64,000 nucleotides of DNA from CAYUEN01 sp964443745. Its GTDB lineage: Bacteria > Campylobacterota > Campylobacteria > Campylobacterales > QNZT01. Positions 35,320-43,861 of the stretch are shown piece after piece; the first letter of the stretch is position 1; each line of letters starts with the position of its first letter. The stretch spans positions 9,661 through 73,660 of the forward strand of contig CAYUEN010000006.1 of NCBI GenBank assembly GCA_964443745.1. Direction: 5' to 3'. The notes under the pieces are model-generated. The model saw only the letters and a list, made by a program, of their open reading frames with translations. It was not told the origin of the DNA and ran no database searches. A program made the translations under genes and the position numbers.

Positions 35320-36500
35320 TATTGGAACTGATTGGAAGGGACTCCGAACTTTTCGAAGAAGATATTCAGAAATTCGGAAAAGAGTTGAATGAAATCGTCT
35401 CAAACAGCTCTTTTTTGGTCATAGGAGGAGCCGGATCGATCGGCCAGGCAGTTACCAAAGAGATTTTCAGACGCCATCCCAAAAAATTGCATGTCGTGGA
35501 CATCAGCGAAAACAATATGGTAGAACTTGTGCGAGATATTCGCAGCTCCTTAGGATATATCGAGGGAGACTTTCGGACTTTCGCTCTGGACATTGGATCT
35601 ATAGAATACGACGCTTTTATTGAGGCAGATGGGAAATATGACTATGTTTTGAATCTTTCCGCGCTCAAACATGTCCGTAGCGAAAAAGATCCCTACACTT
35701 TAATGAGAATGATAGAGGTCAATATCGAAAATACTGAAAAAACGCTCCTACAATCGATTGAAAAAGGAACAAACAAATATTTTTGCGTCTCCACCGACAA
35801 GGCAGCAAACCCCGTCAATATGATGGGGGCGAGTAAACGGATAATGGAGATGTTTCTGATGAGACGCAGTCTACAGATTCCCGTCTCTACCGCGAGGTTC
35901 GCCAATGTCGCCTTTTCTGACGGATCATTATTACACGGATTCAATCAAAGAATCCAAAAACGTCAACCACTTTCGGCTCCCAATGACATTAAACGATACT
36001 TTGTTACACCTAAAGAGTCCGGAGAACTCTGTTTGATGTCGTGTCTTTTAGGAGAAAACAGAGATATCTTTTTCCCAAAATTGAGTGAAAAACTACATCT
36101 GATAACGTTTGCGGAAATCGCTGTCAAATATTTGCATCATATTGGATACGAGCCTTTTATCTGTAAAAGCGAAGAAGAAGCTAGAGCACTGGTAAAAACA
36201 CTTCCCGATAAGGGGAAATGGCCATGCTATTTTTTTGCTAGCGACACAACGGGAGAAAAGGATTTCGAAGAGTTTTTCACGGAAAAAGAGATACTCGATA
36301 TGGATCGTTTCAAAAATATCGGGGTCATCAAAAACGAACCTATCTTTGACGAAACCAAACTGATCCATTTTGAAAAGACAATAGAAAAACTCAAAAAGAG
36401 AAAGAGGTGGAGTAAAAAGGATCTGGTCGAACTTTTTTTCTATATGATTCCAGATTTCACCCATAAAGAGACGGGTAAATATTTAGATAACAGGATGTAA
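35316..36500 (+). CDS. UDP-HexNAc 4,6-dehydratase family protein (CapD-like)
   Basis: A 394-residue soluble extended SDR of the polysaccharide biosynthesis/CapD group. FLVIGGAGSIGQAVTKEIF binds NAD. LNLSALKHVRSEKDPY and VSTDKAANPVNMMGASKRIMEM carry the Met-x3-Lys active-site pattern that replaces Tyr-x3-Lys in this group. ISTARFANVAFSDGSLL is also typical. It lacks the membrane domain of PglF/WbpM and has a C-terminal extension of about 110 residues (from about 285). A dehydratase acting on UDP-GlcNAc upstream of the neighbouring aminotransferase is most likely; an epimerase activity is possible. Confidence 0.85.
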   Translation: MILELIGRDSELFEEDIQKFGKELNEIVSNSSFLVIGGAGSIGQAVTKEIFRRHPKKLHVVDISENNMVELVRDIRSSLGYIEGDFRTFALDIGSIEYDAFIEADGKYDYVLNLSALKHVRSEKDPYTLMRMIEVNIENTEKTLLQSIEKGTNKYFCVSTDKAANPVNMMGASKRIMEMFLMRRSLQIPVSTARFANVAFSDGSLLHGFNQRIQKRQPLSAPNDIKRYFVTPKESGELCLMSCLLGENRDIFFPKLSEKLHLITFAEIAVKYLHHIGYEPFICKSEEEARALVKTLPDKGKWPCYFFASDTTGEKDFEEFFTEKEILDMDRFKNIGVIKNEPIFDETKLIHFEKTIEKLKKRKRWSKKDLVELFFYMIPDFTHKETGKYLDNRM

Positions 36501-36502
36501 AC

Positions 36503-37240
36503 ATGACTGCACAAAGATTTTTTGATATTCTTTTTTCCGGAACTGCACTGGTGGTTCTTTCACCTTTACTGATTCCTATTATGGTGATTTTGAAGTTTAC
36601 AGGAGAAGGTGAAGTCTTTTATATTCAGCAAAGGGTAGGCAAAGGAGGCAAAAAGTTTGGCTTGTTGAAATTTGCCACAATGCTCAAAGACAGTCCAAAC
36701 ATGGGAACCGGCACCATTACGGTAAAAGACGATCCGAGAGTTCTTCCTTTTGGAAAATTCTTGAGAAAAACAAAAATAAACGAACTTCCTCAACTAATCA
36801 ATATTCTCAAGGGCGATATGAGCATTATCGGTCCAAGACCGCAGGATATGCGCTGCTTTATTGTTTTTGACAAAGAGGATCAAGAAAAGATCAAAAGTGT
36901 ACGGCCAGGGCTCTCCGGTATCGGTTCTATCATTTTCAGAGACGAAGAAGCAATACTTGGACGGGAAGAAATCAAAGACAAAGAAGCCTTTTACGACAAT
37001 GTCATCTCTCCTTTCAAAGGAAAAGTGGAAAGTTGGTATGTAGACAACCAAAGCCTCTATCTCTATTTTCTTCTGATAGGATTGACAGTATTTGTCGTTC
37101 TTTTCCCAAATTATCAAGTACCCTATGACCGACTTTTCAAAGGTATCCCCAAACCACCGGCAAAAATACGCTGGGCACGTCGCAGAAACAGTGCAAAAAA
37201 AGACAAGAAACGTAACAACAATACGGTACAGATGGCTTAA
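36503..37240 (+). CDS. Bacterial sugar transferase (PglC/WcaJ-type initiating phosphoglycosyltransferase)
   Basis: A 245-residue monotopic phosphoglycosyltransferase. The N-terminal re-entrant helix (about 5-32) ends in the cytoplasm. The signature FYIQQRVGKGGKKFGLLKF, the catalytic region DDPRVLPFGKFLRKTKINELPQ and MSIIGPRPQD follow. There is an extra hydrophobic segment near residues 185-205 and a very basic tail, which basic PglC lacks. It should load a phospho-sugar on undecaprenyl phosphate, probably the amino sugar made by the two genes before it. It ends 4 bases from the convergent tkt stop. Confidence 0.88.
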   Translation: MTAQRFFDILFSGTALVVLSPLLIPIMVILKFTGEGEVFYIQQRVGKGGKKFGLLKFATMLKDSPNMGTGTITVKDDPRVLPFGKFLRKTKINELPQLINILKGDMSIIGPRPQDMRCFIVFDKEDQEKIKSVRPGLSGIGSIIFRDEEAILGREEIKDKEAFYDNVISPFKGKVESWYVDNQSLYLYFLLIGLTVFVVLFPNYQVPYDRLFKGIPKPPAKIRWARRRNSAKKDKKRNNNTVQMA

Positions 37241-37243
37241 GGC

Positions 37244-39226
37244 TTAAAGCCTACAGCCTTCTATCTCCGTTTCCTGGTAAGGGCGGCCGACCATTTCGAA
37301 AACTCTCGCTTTGATATGCTTGATGGTAAAGCCGAATTTTTTGAAAAGCATTTCCGCTTTGCCGCTCGCTCCGAAACTCTCCATACCGATAACTTCGTCC
37401 GCATAACGGTACCACTCGAGCCCGCTGGCCGCCTCCACCGCCAAAACTTTGGTGTTCGGATCGATCACAGCTTGCTTGTAGCTCTCCTCTTGCTCGCCAA
37501 AAAGCTCCAAACACGGCATACTGACGATATTTGCGTTGATGCCCGCGATTTCAAGGTGACACCCCGCTTGCAAGGCAGGCATCACTTCGCTACCGGTGGC
37601 GATGATCGTCACCGTCGCGTTTTCCCTTCGCTTGATTATGTACCCGCCCCTACTCGCATCTCCGAAATCGCTTTTGGGTTTGAGCGTCTTGAGTTTCTGG
37701 CGGCTCAAAACGAATCCACAGGGAGCGTCCAATCTCAACGCCACCTTCCAGCAGGCGACATTCTCCGTCGCATCGGCGGGTCTGAAAGTATAGAAATTGG
37801 GCAGCGCCCTGAATTGGCTCAGATGTTCGATCGGCTGGTGCGTAGGACCGTCTTCCCCCACTCCGATACTGTCATGCGTCCAGATGAAGTAATTTTTCGC
37901 CCGCATCAACGCTGCGAGTCTGACCGCCGGTTTCATATAGTCGCTAAAGACGAAAAAGGTGGCGTTGAAAGGAATGAAGAGACCATAGAGGCTGACGGCG
38001 TTGGTGATCGCGGCCATCGCATGCTCTCTGATACCAAAATGGATATTGCGGCCGTTGGGGAAATCACCCATATTTTCGAGTGTGGTTTTGTTCGACGGCG
38101 CCAGATCGGCACTTCCGCCGATGAAGCCAGGGAGCGCTCTGGCGATCGCGTTGAGAATTTTGTGGTTGCTATCACGTGTCGCGATAAGGCTGCCCGCTTC
38201 GAATCGGGGCCAGACGATCTTGGAAAAATCGGGATGTTCCAACACCTCCAACGTCGCGTTCTGCTCGGCCAAAGGCGCATCCGTCAGCAGTTTTTTCCAT
38301 TTTCGCTCCGCGAGTTCGCCCTCTTCCACCGCTTTGCGAAATTCGGCAAGTACCGCTTCCGGTACGAAAAATTTCTTCTGAGGATCGAATCCCGCACGTA
38401 TTTTGGCTTTTTTGATCACCTCTTCACCCAATGGGGCTCCATGCGTATGGGGATCTCCCTCCAGATCGCCCGCCCCTTTGGCGATAACCGTCTCCGCGAT
38501 GATCAAGACCGGTTTTTGCTGCTCCTCGGAGACTTCGCACAACACCTGATCGATCTCTTTGTAGTCGTTTCCGTCGATGCGGTAGACTTGCCACCCCTGC
38601 GCTTCGAAACGCTGTTTGACGTTTTCGCTCCAAGCGATTTGGGTATCTCCTTCGATCGTGATGTTGTTGCTATCGTAGATCATGACAAGATTGTCCAAAT
38701 TCAGATGACCCGCCAACGCACACGCTTCGTAACTGATCCCCTCTTCGAGATCACCGTCCCCACAAAGACAGTAGACTTTATGGTCTATAATCCTGGCGGT
38801 TTCGCTGTTAAGAAGTTTGGCGGCATACTTTCCGGCCATCGCGAATCCCACGGCATTGGCCACCCCCTGTCCCAGAGGCCCTGTGGTCACTTCGATACCG
38901 GGGACTTCACCATACTCCGGATGGCCCGGCGTTTTGCTGCCGATCTGCCTGAAATTTTTAAGATCTTCCATACTCAGATCGTATCCCCACAGATAGAGCA
39001 GAGAGTAGATCATCGCACTGGCATGCCCGCCGCTGAAGACGATTCGGTCGCGATTGATCCATTTGGGATTTTTGGGGTTGTGGGTAATATGTTTGCTCAA
39101 TACCGTCACGATGTCCGCCAGCCCAAGCGGGGCTCCGGGGTGTCCGCTATTGGCCTGTTGTACCATATCCGCCGACAAAAAACGTATCGTATTTGCCATA
39201 TCCGTTAACATCTGCTTGTCCAGCAT
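37244..39226 (-). CDS. tkt: Transketolase
   Basis: A 660-residue thiamine diphosphate enzyme of the pentose phosphate and carbon fixation networks. N-terminal ANSGHPGAPLGLADI, the TPP-binding GDGDLEEGISYEA to NN segment (about residues 150-180), and the second-domain FGIREHAMAAITNAV and DSIGVGEDGPTHQPIEHL are standard. Length is normal. It is the last gene of ferredoxin-panD-ybaB-ispA-tkt; the tkt-ispA neighbourhood is one I recall from Campylobacter. The surface-glycan locus begins immediately beyond it. Confidence 0.97.
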   Translation of the reverse strand: MLDKQMLTDMANTIRFLSADMVQQANSGHPGAPLGLADIVTVLSKHITHNPKNPKWINRDRIVFSGGHASAMIYSLLYLWGYDLSMEDLKNFRQIGSKTPGHPEYGEVPGIEVTTGPLGQGVANAVGFAMAGKYAAKLLNSETARIIDHKVYCLCGDGDLEEGISYEACALAGHLNLDNLVMIYDSNNITIEGDTQIAWSENVKQRFEAQGWQVYRIDGNDYKEIDQVLCEVSEEQQKPVLIIAETVIAKGAGDLEGDPHTHGAPLGEEVIKKAKIRAGFDPQKKFFVPEAVLAEFRKAVEEGELAERKWKKLLTDAPLAEQNATLEVLEHPDFSKIVWPRFEAGSLIATRDSNHKILNAIARALPGFIGGSADLAPSNKTTLENMGDFPNGRNIHFGIREHAMAAITNAVSLYGLFIPFNATFFVFSDYMKPAVRLAALMRAKNYFIWTHDSIGVGEDGPTHQPIEHLSQFRALPNFYTFRPADATENVACWKVALRLDAPCGFVLSRQKLKTLKPKSDFGDASRGGYIIKRRENATVTIIATGSEVMPALQAGCHLEIAGINANIVSMPCLELFGEQEESYKQAVIDPNTKVLAVEAASGLEWYRYADEVIGMESFGASGKAEMLFKKFGFTIKHIKARVFEMVGRPYQETEIEGCRL

Positions 39227-39240
39227 CTTCTCTTTTCCTT

Positions 39241-40101
39241 TTAAAAATATCGATCGATCAGATCCGAAAGTCTCTCCCGTAAAACCGGTTGGAGTGACGC
39301 GACCATTTTACGACTCTCCTGCAGCAATCTCTCTTTTTCCACTTTGGCGCCTTCGATACCCAGAAGATTCGTAAAAGAGTTTTTGATGCTGTCATTTCCA
39401 GTTGGTTTGCCGGCAGCTTCGGAAGTTTGTGTCGCATCAATAATATCATCTTGCACTTGAAACAAAAGACCGATTTTCAGGCCGATTTCATAGAGAAGAT
39501 CGAGCTCTTTCTTCGAAAGCCCCACGATCACACCTCCCATTTTCAACGCAGCTGCGATCAGCTTGGCCGTTTTGTGCAGATGCAAAAAGGTCAACTCTTC
39601 GAGCGAAAGTTTCCTGTTTTCGAAAAAACAGTCGATCGCCTGCCCGAGCACCATACCTTTCGTACCTCCATTTTCTGCAAGAATCTTGATCAACTTGACC
39701 TTCGTATCACTGCTGAGGGGTGCATCGGCGATCATCTCGAAACTGTGGGTATTGAGCGCATCTCCCACCAGTGTCGCGACCACTTCGTCGTAGCGTTCGT
39801 GCAGCGTGGGAACCCCCCGTCTGAGTGGAGCGTTGTCGAAAGTGGGCAAATCGTCATGGATGAGTGAATAGGTATGCAGCATCTCTATCGCCGCGGCGGG
39901 ATACATCGCCGAAGGGAGCAACAAAGGCGCGTATGCATCCACCACACCAAGCATCAAGAGAGGACGAAACCTTTTGCCACCGGCTTCGAACATCTCCCTC
40001 AATGCATTTTGATAGTGTGGATGAAAACTCTCCGCTTTTGGAAGGTGCTGTTTTAGAAAGGTTTCAAAAGCAGAAAGAAGTCTTTCGTTTTCGGTATCCA
40101 A
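39241..40101 (-). CDS. ispA: Short-chain trans-polyprenyl diphosphate synthase (farnesyl/geranylgeranyl type)
   Basis: A 286-residue prenyl synthase. The first Asp-rich motif is IHDDLPTFDNAPLRRG, and the second is FQVQDDIIDAT. GGKRFRPLLML binds the pyrophosphate. It condenses isopentenyl diphosphate with allylic diphosphates to supply quinone side chains and undecaprenyl carriers. I place the start at the TTG at 40101, which has GAGGA close upstream and leaves a 10-base gap to ybaB. A GTG at 40140, overlapping ybaB, would add 13 residues without family similarity. Confidence 0.9.
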   Translation of the reverse strand: MDTENERLLSAFETFLKQHLPKAESFHPHYQNALREMFEAGGKRFRPLLMLGVVDAYAPLLLPSAMYPAAAIEMLHTYSLIHDDLPTFDNAPLRRGVPTLHERYDEVVATLVGDALNTHSFEMIADAPLSSDTKVKLIKILAENGGTKGMVLGQAIDCFFENRKLSLEELTFLHLHKTAKLIAAALKMGGVIVGLSKKELDLLYEIGLKIGLLFQVQDDIIDATQTSEAAGKPTGNDSIKNSFTNLLGIEGAKVEKERLLQESRKMVASLQPVLRERLSDLIDRYF

Positions 40102-40111
40102 GCGATCCTCG

Positions 40112-40426
40112 CTATTTGGTGCCGAATCCGCCGAAGGCACCCAGCATATCGGCTGCCGAACGCTTGCGATCCTCTTCCACCATCTTGATCACGTCGTTGA
40201 TGGCACTGATCAGCAGAATCTGCAGGGATTCCTTGTCTTCGAGCAACGAGTCGTCTATCTCCAGATCGATCAACTCTCCCAGACCGTTCATTGTCGCTTT
40301 GACCATTCCTCCACCACTCTTGGCGGTATACTCTTTCGCGGCGCTCTCCTCCTGCATCTTTTTGGCACTCTCCTGCGCCTTTTGGAGCATTTCGCCTATT
40401 TTGGAAAAATCCATGTTTTCAAACAT
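40112..40426 (-). CDS. YbaB/EbfC family nucleoid-associated protein
   Basis: A 104-residue protein from the ATG at 40426, which overlaps panD by 8 bases. It begins MFENMDFSKIGEMLQKAQESAKKMQEE and has the YbaB core SGGGMVKATMNGLGELIDLEID. YbaB forms dimers that bind DNA and in E. coli is linked to recR; no recR is here. The C-terminus ends in a Gly/Phe-rich tail. Its tight placement between panD and ispA recalls the panD-ybaB pair of Helicobacter. Confidence 0.88.
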   Translation of the reverse strand: MFENMDFSKIGEMLQKAQESAKKMQEESAAKEYTAKSGGGMVKATMNGLGELIDLEIDDSLLEDKESLQILLISAINDVIKMVEEDRKRSAADMLGAFGGFGTK

Positions 40427-40784
40427 GATCTTTGATCTCCATGATCTCGTTATGGTCATCCATCAAAACGACATGCGGTTTGAAACTCTCCGCCTCTTCG
40501 AAAGTCATACTCGCATAGGCGATAATGATGATCTTGTCTCCTATTTCTGCTTTGCGTGCCGCGGCACCGTTGAGACAGATATCTCTCTTGCCGCGCTCTC
40601 CCTCGATCACGTAGGTCGCGAATCGCTCACCGTTGTTGATATTGACGATCTCGACCCGCTGACCCACGCGCAGTCTGGCCGCATCCATCAGATCCCGATC
40701 GACAGTGATCGATCCGACATAGTTGAGATTCGCGTCCGTCACAGTCGCTCTATGCAGCTTGCTATAGAGCATCTCTATGGTCAT
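40419..40784 (-). CDS. panD: Aspartate 1-decarboxylase precursor
   Basis: A 121-residue pyruvoyl enzyme that makes beta-alanine for pantothenate and coenzyme A. The self-cleavage site Gly24-Ser25 lies in LNYVGSITVD, and Ser25 becomes the pyruvoyl group. The start MLYSKLHRATVTDANL region is typical, and CLNGAAAR is the substrate-site stretch. Length is normal. Confidence 0.96.
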   Translation of the reverse strand: MTIEMLYSKLHRATVTDANLNYVGSITVDRDLMDAARLRVGQRVEIVNINNGERFATYVIEGERGKRDICLNGAAARKAEIGDKIIIIAYASMTFEEAESFKPHVVLMDDHNEIMEIKDHV

Positions 40785-40789
40785 ACCTC

Positions 40790-41164
40790 TTACCTTCCAG
40801 CCATTTTCATCGCTTCGATCGGTGAAATCGCTTCATCCCAGAACTCGTCCGGAATCAGATACTCTTCCACAGGCCTCTCTCCTATGATATGCTCGTCGAT
40901 GATACGGTCGATTTTCTCCTTGGTCAAACCGACATACATAAAATGGCCTGGCTCCACGAGCATCACGGGACCTAGCTGACATCGGTTCAGACAAGCCGTT
41001 CTTACAGGCTGTACCGTCGCGATCAACCCCTTCTCCATCAATTTCATCCCCAGATGTTGAAAAAGATCTCTCGTATTCTCGGTAACACAGCTTGGTTTTG
41101 GCATTCCAGGTGGTGCGGATTGTTCACATTTGAATATATAGAACGCTGGTTGCGGTATCCCCAT
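40790..41164 (-). CDS. Thioredoxin-like [2Fe-2S] ferredoxin
   Basis: A 124-residue protein with a thioredoxin-like [2Fe-2S] ferredoxin fold. Likely cluster cysteines are in FKCEQSAPPGMPKPSC and in TACLNRCQLGPVMLVEP, the pattern of this family. It is soluble. It starts the operon with panD, ybaB, ispA and tkt, lying 5 bases before panD. The electron-transfer partner is unknown; NuoE-like or hydrogenase-type roles occur in the fold, but no redox partner gene is adjacent. Confidence 0.83.
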   Translation of the reverse strand: MGIPQPAFYIFKCEQSAPPGMPKPSCVTENTRDLFQHLGMKLMEKGLIATVQPVRTACLNRCQLGPVMLVEPGHFMYVGLTKEKIDRIIDEHIIGERPVEEYLIPDEFWDEAISPIEAMKMAGR

Positions 41165-41216
41165 TACTTTTCCCCTATTAGTTTGGTTATGATTCTAAGA
41201 AACCCATTCTATACAA

Positions 41217-42518
41217 TTACGTATTAAATTTTTCTTTAATAATTTGTTTAGTTGTCTCCCTGTCGTCGAATGGGATTTTTTCACCCCCTATCTCCTGATA
41301 ACTCTCGTCTCCTTTGCCCAAAATCATCAATACCTCTCCCTCTTCCAACTCCTCCAACGCTCTAAAAATCGCCTCTTTTCGATTTTCCACGATGGCGACT
41401 TTCTCTTTGTCGCCGATTCCTGCGTAGATCTCTTCGATGATCGCCATAGGATTTTCGTTTCGGGGATTGTCGCTGGTAAGATAAATCTTTTTGGCGTAGC
41501 GGTTCGCCACCCTTCCCATCAAAGGACGTTTGCTTCGGTCTCTATCGCCGCCCGCTCCGAAAACGAGTGAAATCTCCTTCTCCTTCAACGAGTCGAGCAC
41601 CTTCTCCATTCCATCGGGCGTATGGGCAAAATCGACGATGACGAGCGGACGCTCGCTCACGACCTCCATCCGACCGCTCACACCCGCGAAATTCTCCACC
41701 TCTTCGCAAATCCTCTCCAGAGTATGAGCCGTCAAAAGCGAAACAGCCGAAATGGCCGCAAGAAGATTGTAGAGGTTGAAAAAGCCCTGCATCGGGGAAA
41801 AAAACTGCGCCTGCTGATCGAAATGTCTGATCGCACCCGTAATGCCGTTGTTGAGAGAGTAGGCGAGAATATTGAACGAAGCCGGAAGATCGAGTGCGTA
41901 GGTGTAGCAGTTTGCGGGGTTGAATTCGATTTTCTTCGCGTCTTTGTTGATCAATTTCATGCTTTCGTCGGCGAAAAAACCGCTTTTGACAGCTCTGTAG
42001 GTTTCGAAGTCTCCATGATAGTCCAGGTGATCTTGCGTCAGGTTGGTATAGATCTTCAACGCGAAATCGAGTCCCTCGATACGATTTTGGGCGATCGCAT
42101 GCGAACTCACCTCCATCACGAAGTAACCGCATCCCGCCTCTTTCGCCTCTTTGAGATGATGAAGCGTCGAAAGCAGCGGAGGTGTCGTCAGCGATTTCTC
42201 CTCTCTGCGTGCCTCGTCGATGAAAAAGCCGCGTGTCCCCTGCAGCGCCACCTTCTCCCCCAGATCCAGAAGCAGCGAATAGATCGCGGCCGCCGTGGTG
42301 GTTTTGCCGTTCGTACCGGTGATGCCTACGAGTTTGATACCGTCGATTTTCCAGAGCTTTTTGAGCGCTTCAGGGGTGAGAATCGGTGCGTTTTTGCTTC
42401 TTGCATCCTCCAGATACCTTCTATTTTGCTCGGTCAGCAAGAAAGCGCATTCATAGGAGCACTCCGACGAATTGTCGCTCACATACCCAAACGGAGCGTT
42501 TTGGACCGGATATTTCAA
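41217..42518 (-). CDS. murE: UDP-MurNAc-tripeptide synthetase (meso-diaminopimelate adding)
   Basis: A 433-residue Mur ligase that adds the third amino acid of the peptidoglycan stem. The ATP loop is GITGTNGKTTTAAAIY. HLDYHGDFETYRAVK carries the carbamoyl-lysine. The C-terminal LTSDNPRNENP is the DNPR motif specific for meso-diaminopimelate. It is shorter than E. coli MurE (about 495) because the N-terminal domain is trimmed, as I recall for other Campylobacterota. It starts inside the stop of the TPR gene (4-base overlap). The ATG-proximal residues KYPVQNAPFGYVSDNS fit the reduced N-domain. Confidence 0.94.
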   Translation of the reverse strand: MKYPVQNAPFGYVSDNSSECSYECAFLLTEQNRRYLEDARSKNAPILTPEALKKLWKIDGIKLVGITGTNGKTTTAAAIYSLLLDLGEKVALQGTRGFFIDEARREEKSLTTPPLLSTLHHLKEAKEAGCGYFVMEVSSHAIAQNRIEGLDFALKIYTNLTQDHLDYHGDFETYRAVKSGFFADESMKLINKDAKKIEFNPANCYTYALDLPASFNILAYSLNNGITGAIRHFDQQAQFFSPMQGFFNLYNLLAAISAVSLLTAHTLERICEEVENFAGVSGRMEVVSERPLVIVDFAHTPDGMEKVLDSLKEKEISLVFGAGGDRDRSKRPLMGRVANRYAKKIYLTSDNPRNENPMAIIEEIYAGIGDKEKVAIVENRKEAIFRALEELEEGEVLMILGKGDESYQEIGGEKIPFDDRETTKQIIKEKFNT

Positions 42519-43093
42519 GATCTGTTTTTTCTGTCGAGACGTTGAAGCGTCTCTTCGAAGAAGTGGTCGTCCGGATAGAGCATCAAAGCGTTTTCCAGAT
42601 AATTCAGCGCGATATCCAGATAGTCGTGTTCGATCAAATGGTTGAGAAAATCGACGAAATCCTCTTTTTTGTGGATGATGATTTTGGTACTGAACATCAA
42701 ATCTTCCAGCGCATCCTTGAAACTACCGCGATTTTCGACTACTCGTTTGAAATCGCGATATTCGATACCATCTTCGAATGCGATCAGACTCTCTTCGATA
42801 TTTTCTATCAGGGAGTAGAGATTTTCACTTCCGTAATCGACGCTCTCGATGATGTTTTCGACGATTTCGTCCGCATTTTCCGCATCCTGTTGTCTCGTCG
42901 CTTCGTAATATTCAAAAAGCGCCACCGCCTCTTCCTCTTTTTCAAGCGCCATATCCGAAAGTACCGCACCTATCCTCGCCTCTTTGTCTTCCGGCGACTC
43001 TTTGAGTGCGAGCGCGAAATGAAGCAGCGCGCTTTTGTATTCCCGTTTGAAAAAGCTGTTTTTGGCGGCTTCTTTGAACTTGTTCACATTCAC
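42515..43093 (-). CDS. TPR-like helical protein between nifU and murE
   Basis: A 192-residue acidic cytoplasmic protein made almost wholly of helices. The N-terminal FKEAAKNSFFKREYKSALLHFALALKESPEDKEAR region and the C-terminal DYLDIALNYLENALMLYPDD are tetratricopeptide-like (both only partly quoted as patterns). The middle has no motif I know. It overlaps nifU and murE by 4 bases each. The same gene position is occupied by an uncharacterised gene in Helicobacter (between the nifU-like gene and murE), so the arrangement is probably old. Function unknown. Confidence 0.75.
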   Translation of the reverse strand: MNVNKFKEAAKNSFFKREYKSALLHFALALKESPEDKEARIGAVLSDMALEKEEEAVALFEYYEATRQQDAENADEIVENIIESVDYGSENLYSLIENIEESLIAFEDGIEYRDFKRVVENRGSFKDALEDLMFSTKIIIHKKEDFVDFLNHLIEHDYLDIALNYLENALMLYPDDHFFEETLQRLDRKNRS

Positions 43094-43377
43094 TCCTGAT
43101 TCGCGATCTCGTCCATAAGGTGTTCCATACCTTCGGCGAGGTTGATCACTTCGAGTTCAGGATGGATATCGGTCCGCAGTTGTCTTTCGATGCCGTACTT
43201 GAGTGTCTGATTACTGGCGGAACATCCGATACAGGCTCCTTGCAATTGCACGAATACTTTACCTTTTTTGACGCCAAGGAGTTTCATTCCGCCTCCATCG
43301 AGTGCGAGCATCGGTCTGACTTTTTCGAGTGTCGCTTCGACGACGGGCAAAAGCTCCTCATCGGAAAATGGGATCAT
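43090..43377 (-). CDS. NifU C-terminal-domain iron-sulfur scaffold (Nfu-like)
   Basis: A 95-residue protein equal to the NifU C-terminal (Nfu) domain. The CxxC cluster-binding pair is Cys49 and Cys52 in GACIGCSAS. LALDGGGMKLLGV is the conserved glycine-rich loop. It carries and delivers Fe-S clusters. It is the first gene of a three-gene unit with the TPR protein and murE and has its own likely promoter. Confidence 0.9.
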   Translation of the reverse strand: MIPFSDEELLPVVEATLEKVRPMLALDGGGMKLLGVKKGKVFVQLQGACIGCSASNQTLKYGIERQLRTDIHPELEVINLAEGMEHLMDEIANQE

Positions 43378-43419
43378 AGTGTTCCTTTTTTTACGATAAT
43401 TCCAATCGATAATGAAAAT

Positions 43420-43434
43420 ATTGTAACAAAAAAT
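43420..43434 (-). promoter_or_regulatory. Probable promoter of nfu-TPR-murE
   Basis: A minus-strand TACAAT (43420-43425) is preceded by ATTTTTTGT, giving an extended -10 (TGT-TACAAT) with a T-run. It lies 42 bases before the nfu ATG in the gap after the alpha operon. Confidence 0.55.
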
Positions 43435-43475
43435 GGTTAAATAGTAAAGCGTGGGTATAAATGGAAGGAAGGAGA

Positions 43476-43498
43476 GGAAGAGATGTTACATCTCTTCC
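43476..43498 (-). terminator. Strong hairpin after rplQ, end of the ribosomal protein supercluster
   Basis: A 10-bp perfect stem, GGAAGAGATG/CATCTCTTCC with a TAA loop in the minus-strand reading, starts about 10 bases after the rplQ stop. The following sequence is pyrimidine-rich rather than a pure T-run, so intrinsic termination is likely but not certain. Confidence 0.6.
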
Positions 43499-43507
43499 GT
43501 ATATTTA

Positions 43508-43858
43508 TCAGACCAGCTCGATAAAAGCCATTTCCGCGGCGTCGCCACGTCTGATACGAGTACGAACGATTCTGGTATAACCGCCGTTTCTCTCTTTGTA
43601 TTCGGGTGCGATCTCTTCGATCAGTTTCTTGGTCGCAGCTTTGTCCTGCAAAGCGGCGAAGATTGTTCTATGGGTGTTGAAATCGCCCGCTTTCGCCTTG
43701 GTAAGGAGCTTTTCAAAATAACTTCTCAGCTCTTTCGCTTTGGGAACGGTCGTCTCGATTTTGCCGTTGGTAATCAGGGCAATAGACATGTTTTTCAGCA
43801 AAGCTTTTCGATGACTGGAAGTTCGGCCTAATTTTCTATATCCATGTTTATGTCTCAT
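43508..43858 (-). CDS. rplQ: 50S ribosomal protein L17
   Basis: A 116-residue L17, last gene of the alpha operon and of the supercluster. MRHKHGYRKLGRTSSHRKALLKNM-type N-terminus (first residues diagnostic) and GGYTRIVRTRIRRGDAAEMAFIEL C-terminus match the family. It follows rpoA by 3 bases, as in most bacteria, and ends at a hairpin. Confidence 0.97.
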   Translation of the reverse strand: MRHKHGYRKLGRTSSHRKALLKNMSIALITNGKIETTVPKAKELRSYFEKLLTKAKAGDFNTHRTIFAALQDKAATKKLIEEIAPEYKERNGGYTRIVRTRIRRGDAAEMAFIELV

Positions 43859-43861
43859 TCT

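Noticed and set aside
37316..39208. A 630-codon open frame on the plus strand opposite tkt
   Set aside because: It is a shadow of the strongly supported transketolase gene, has no recognisable motifs, and has low-complexity Arg/Phe-rich composition typical of antisense frames.
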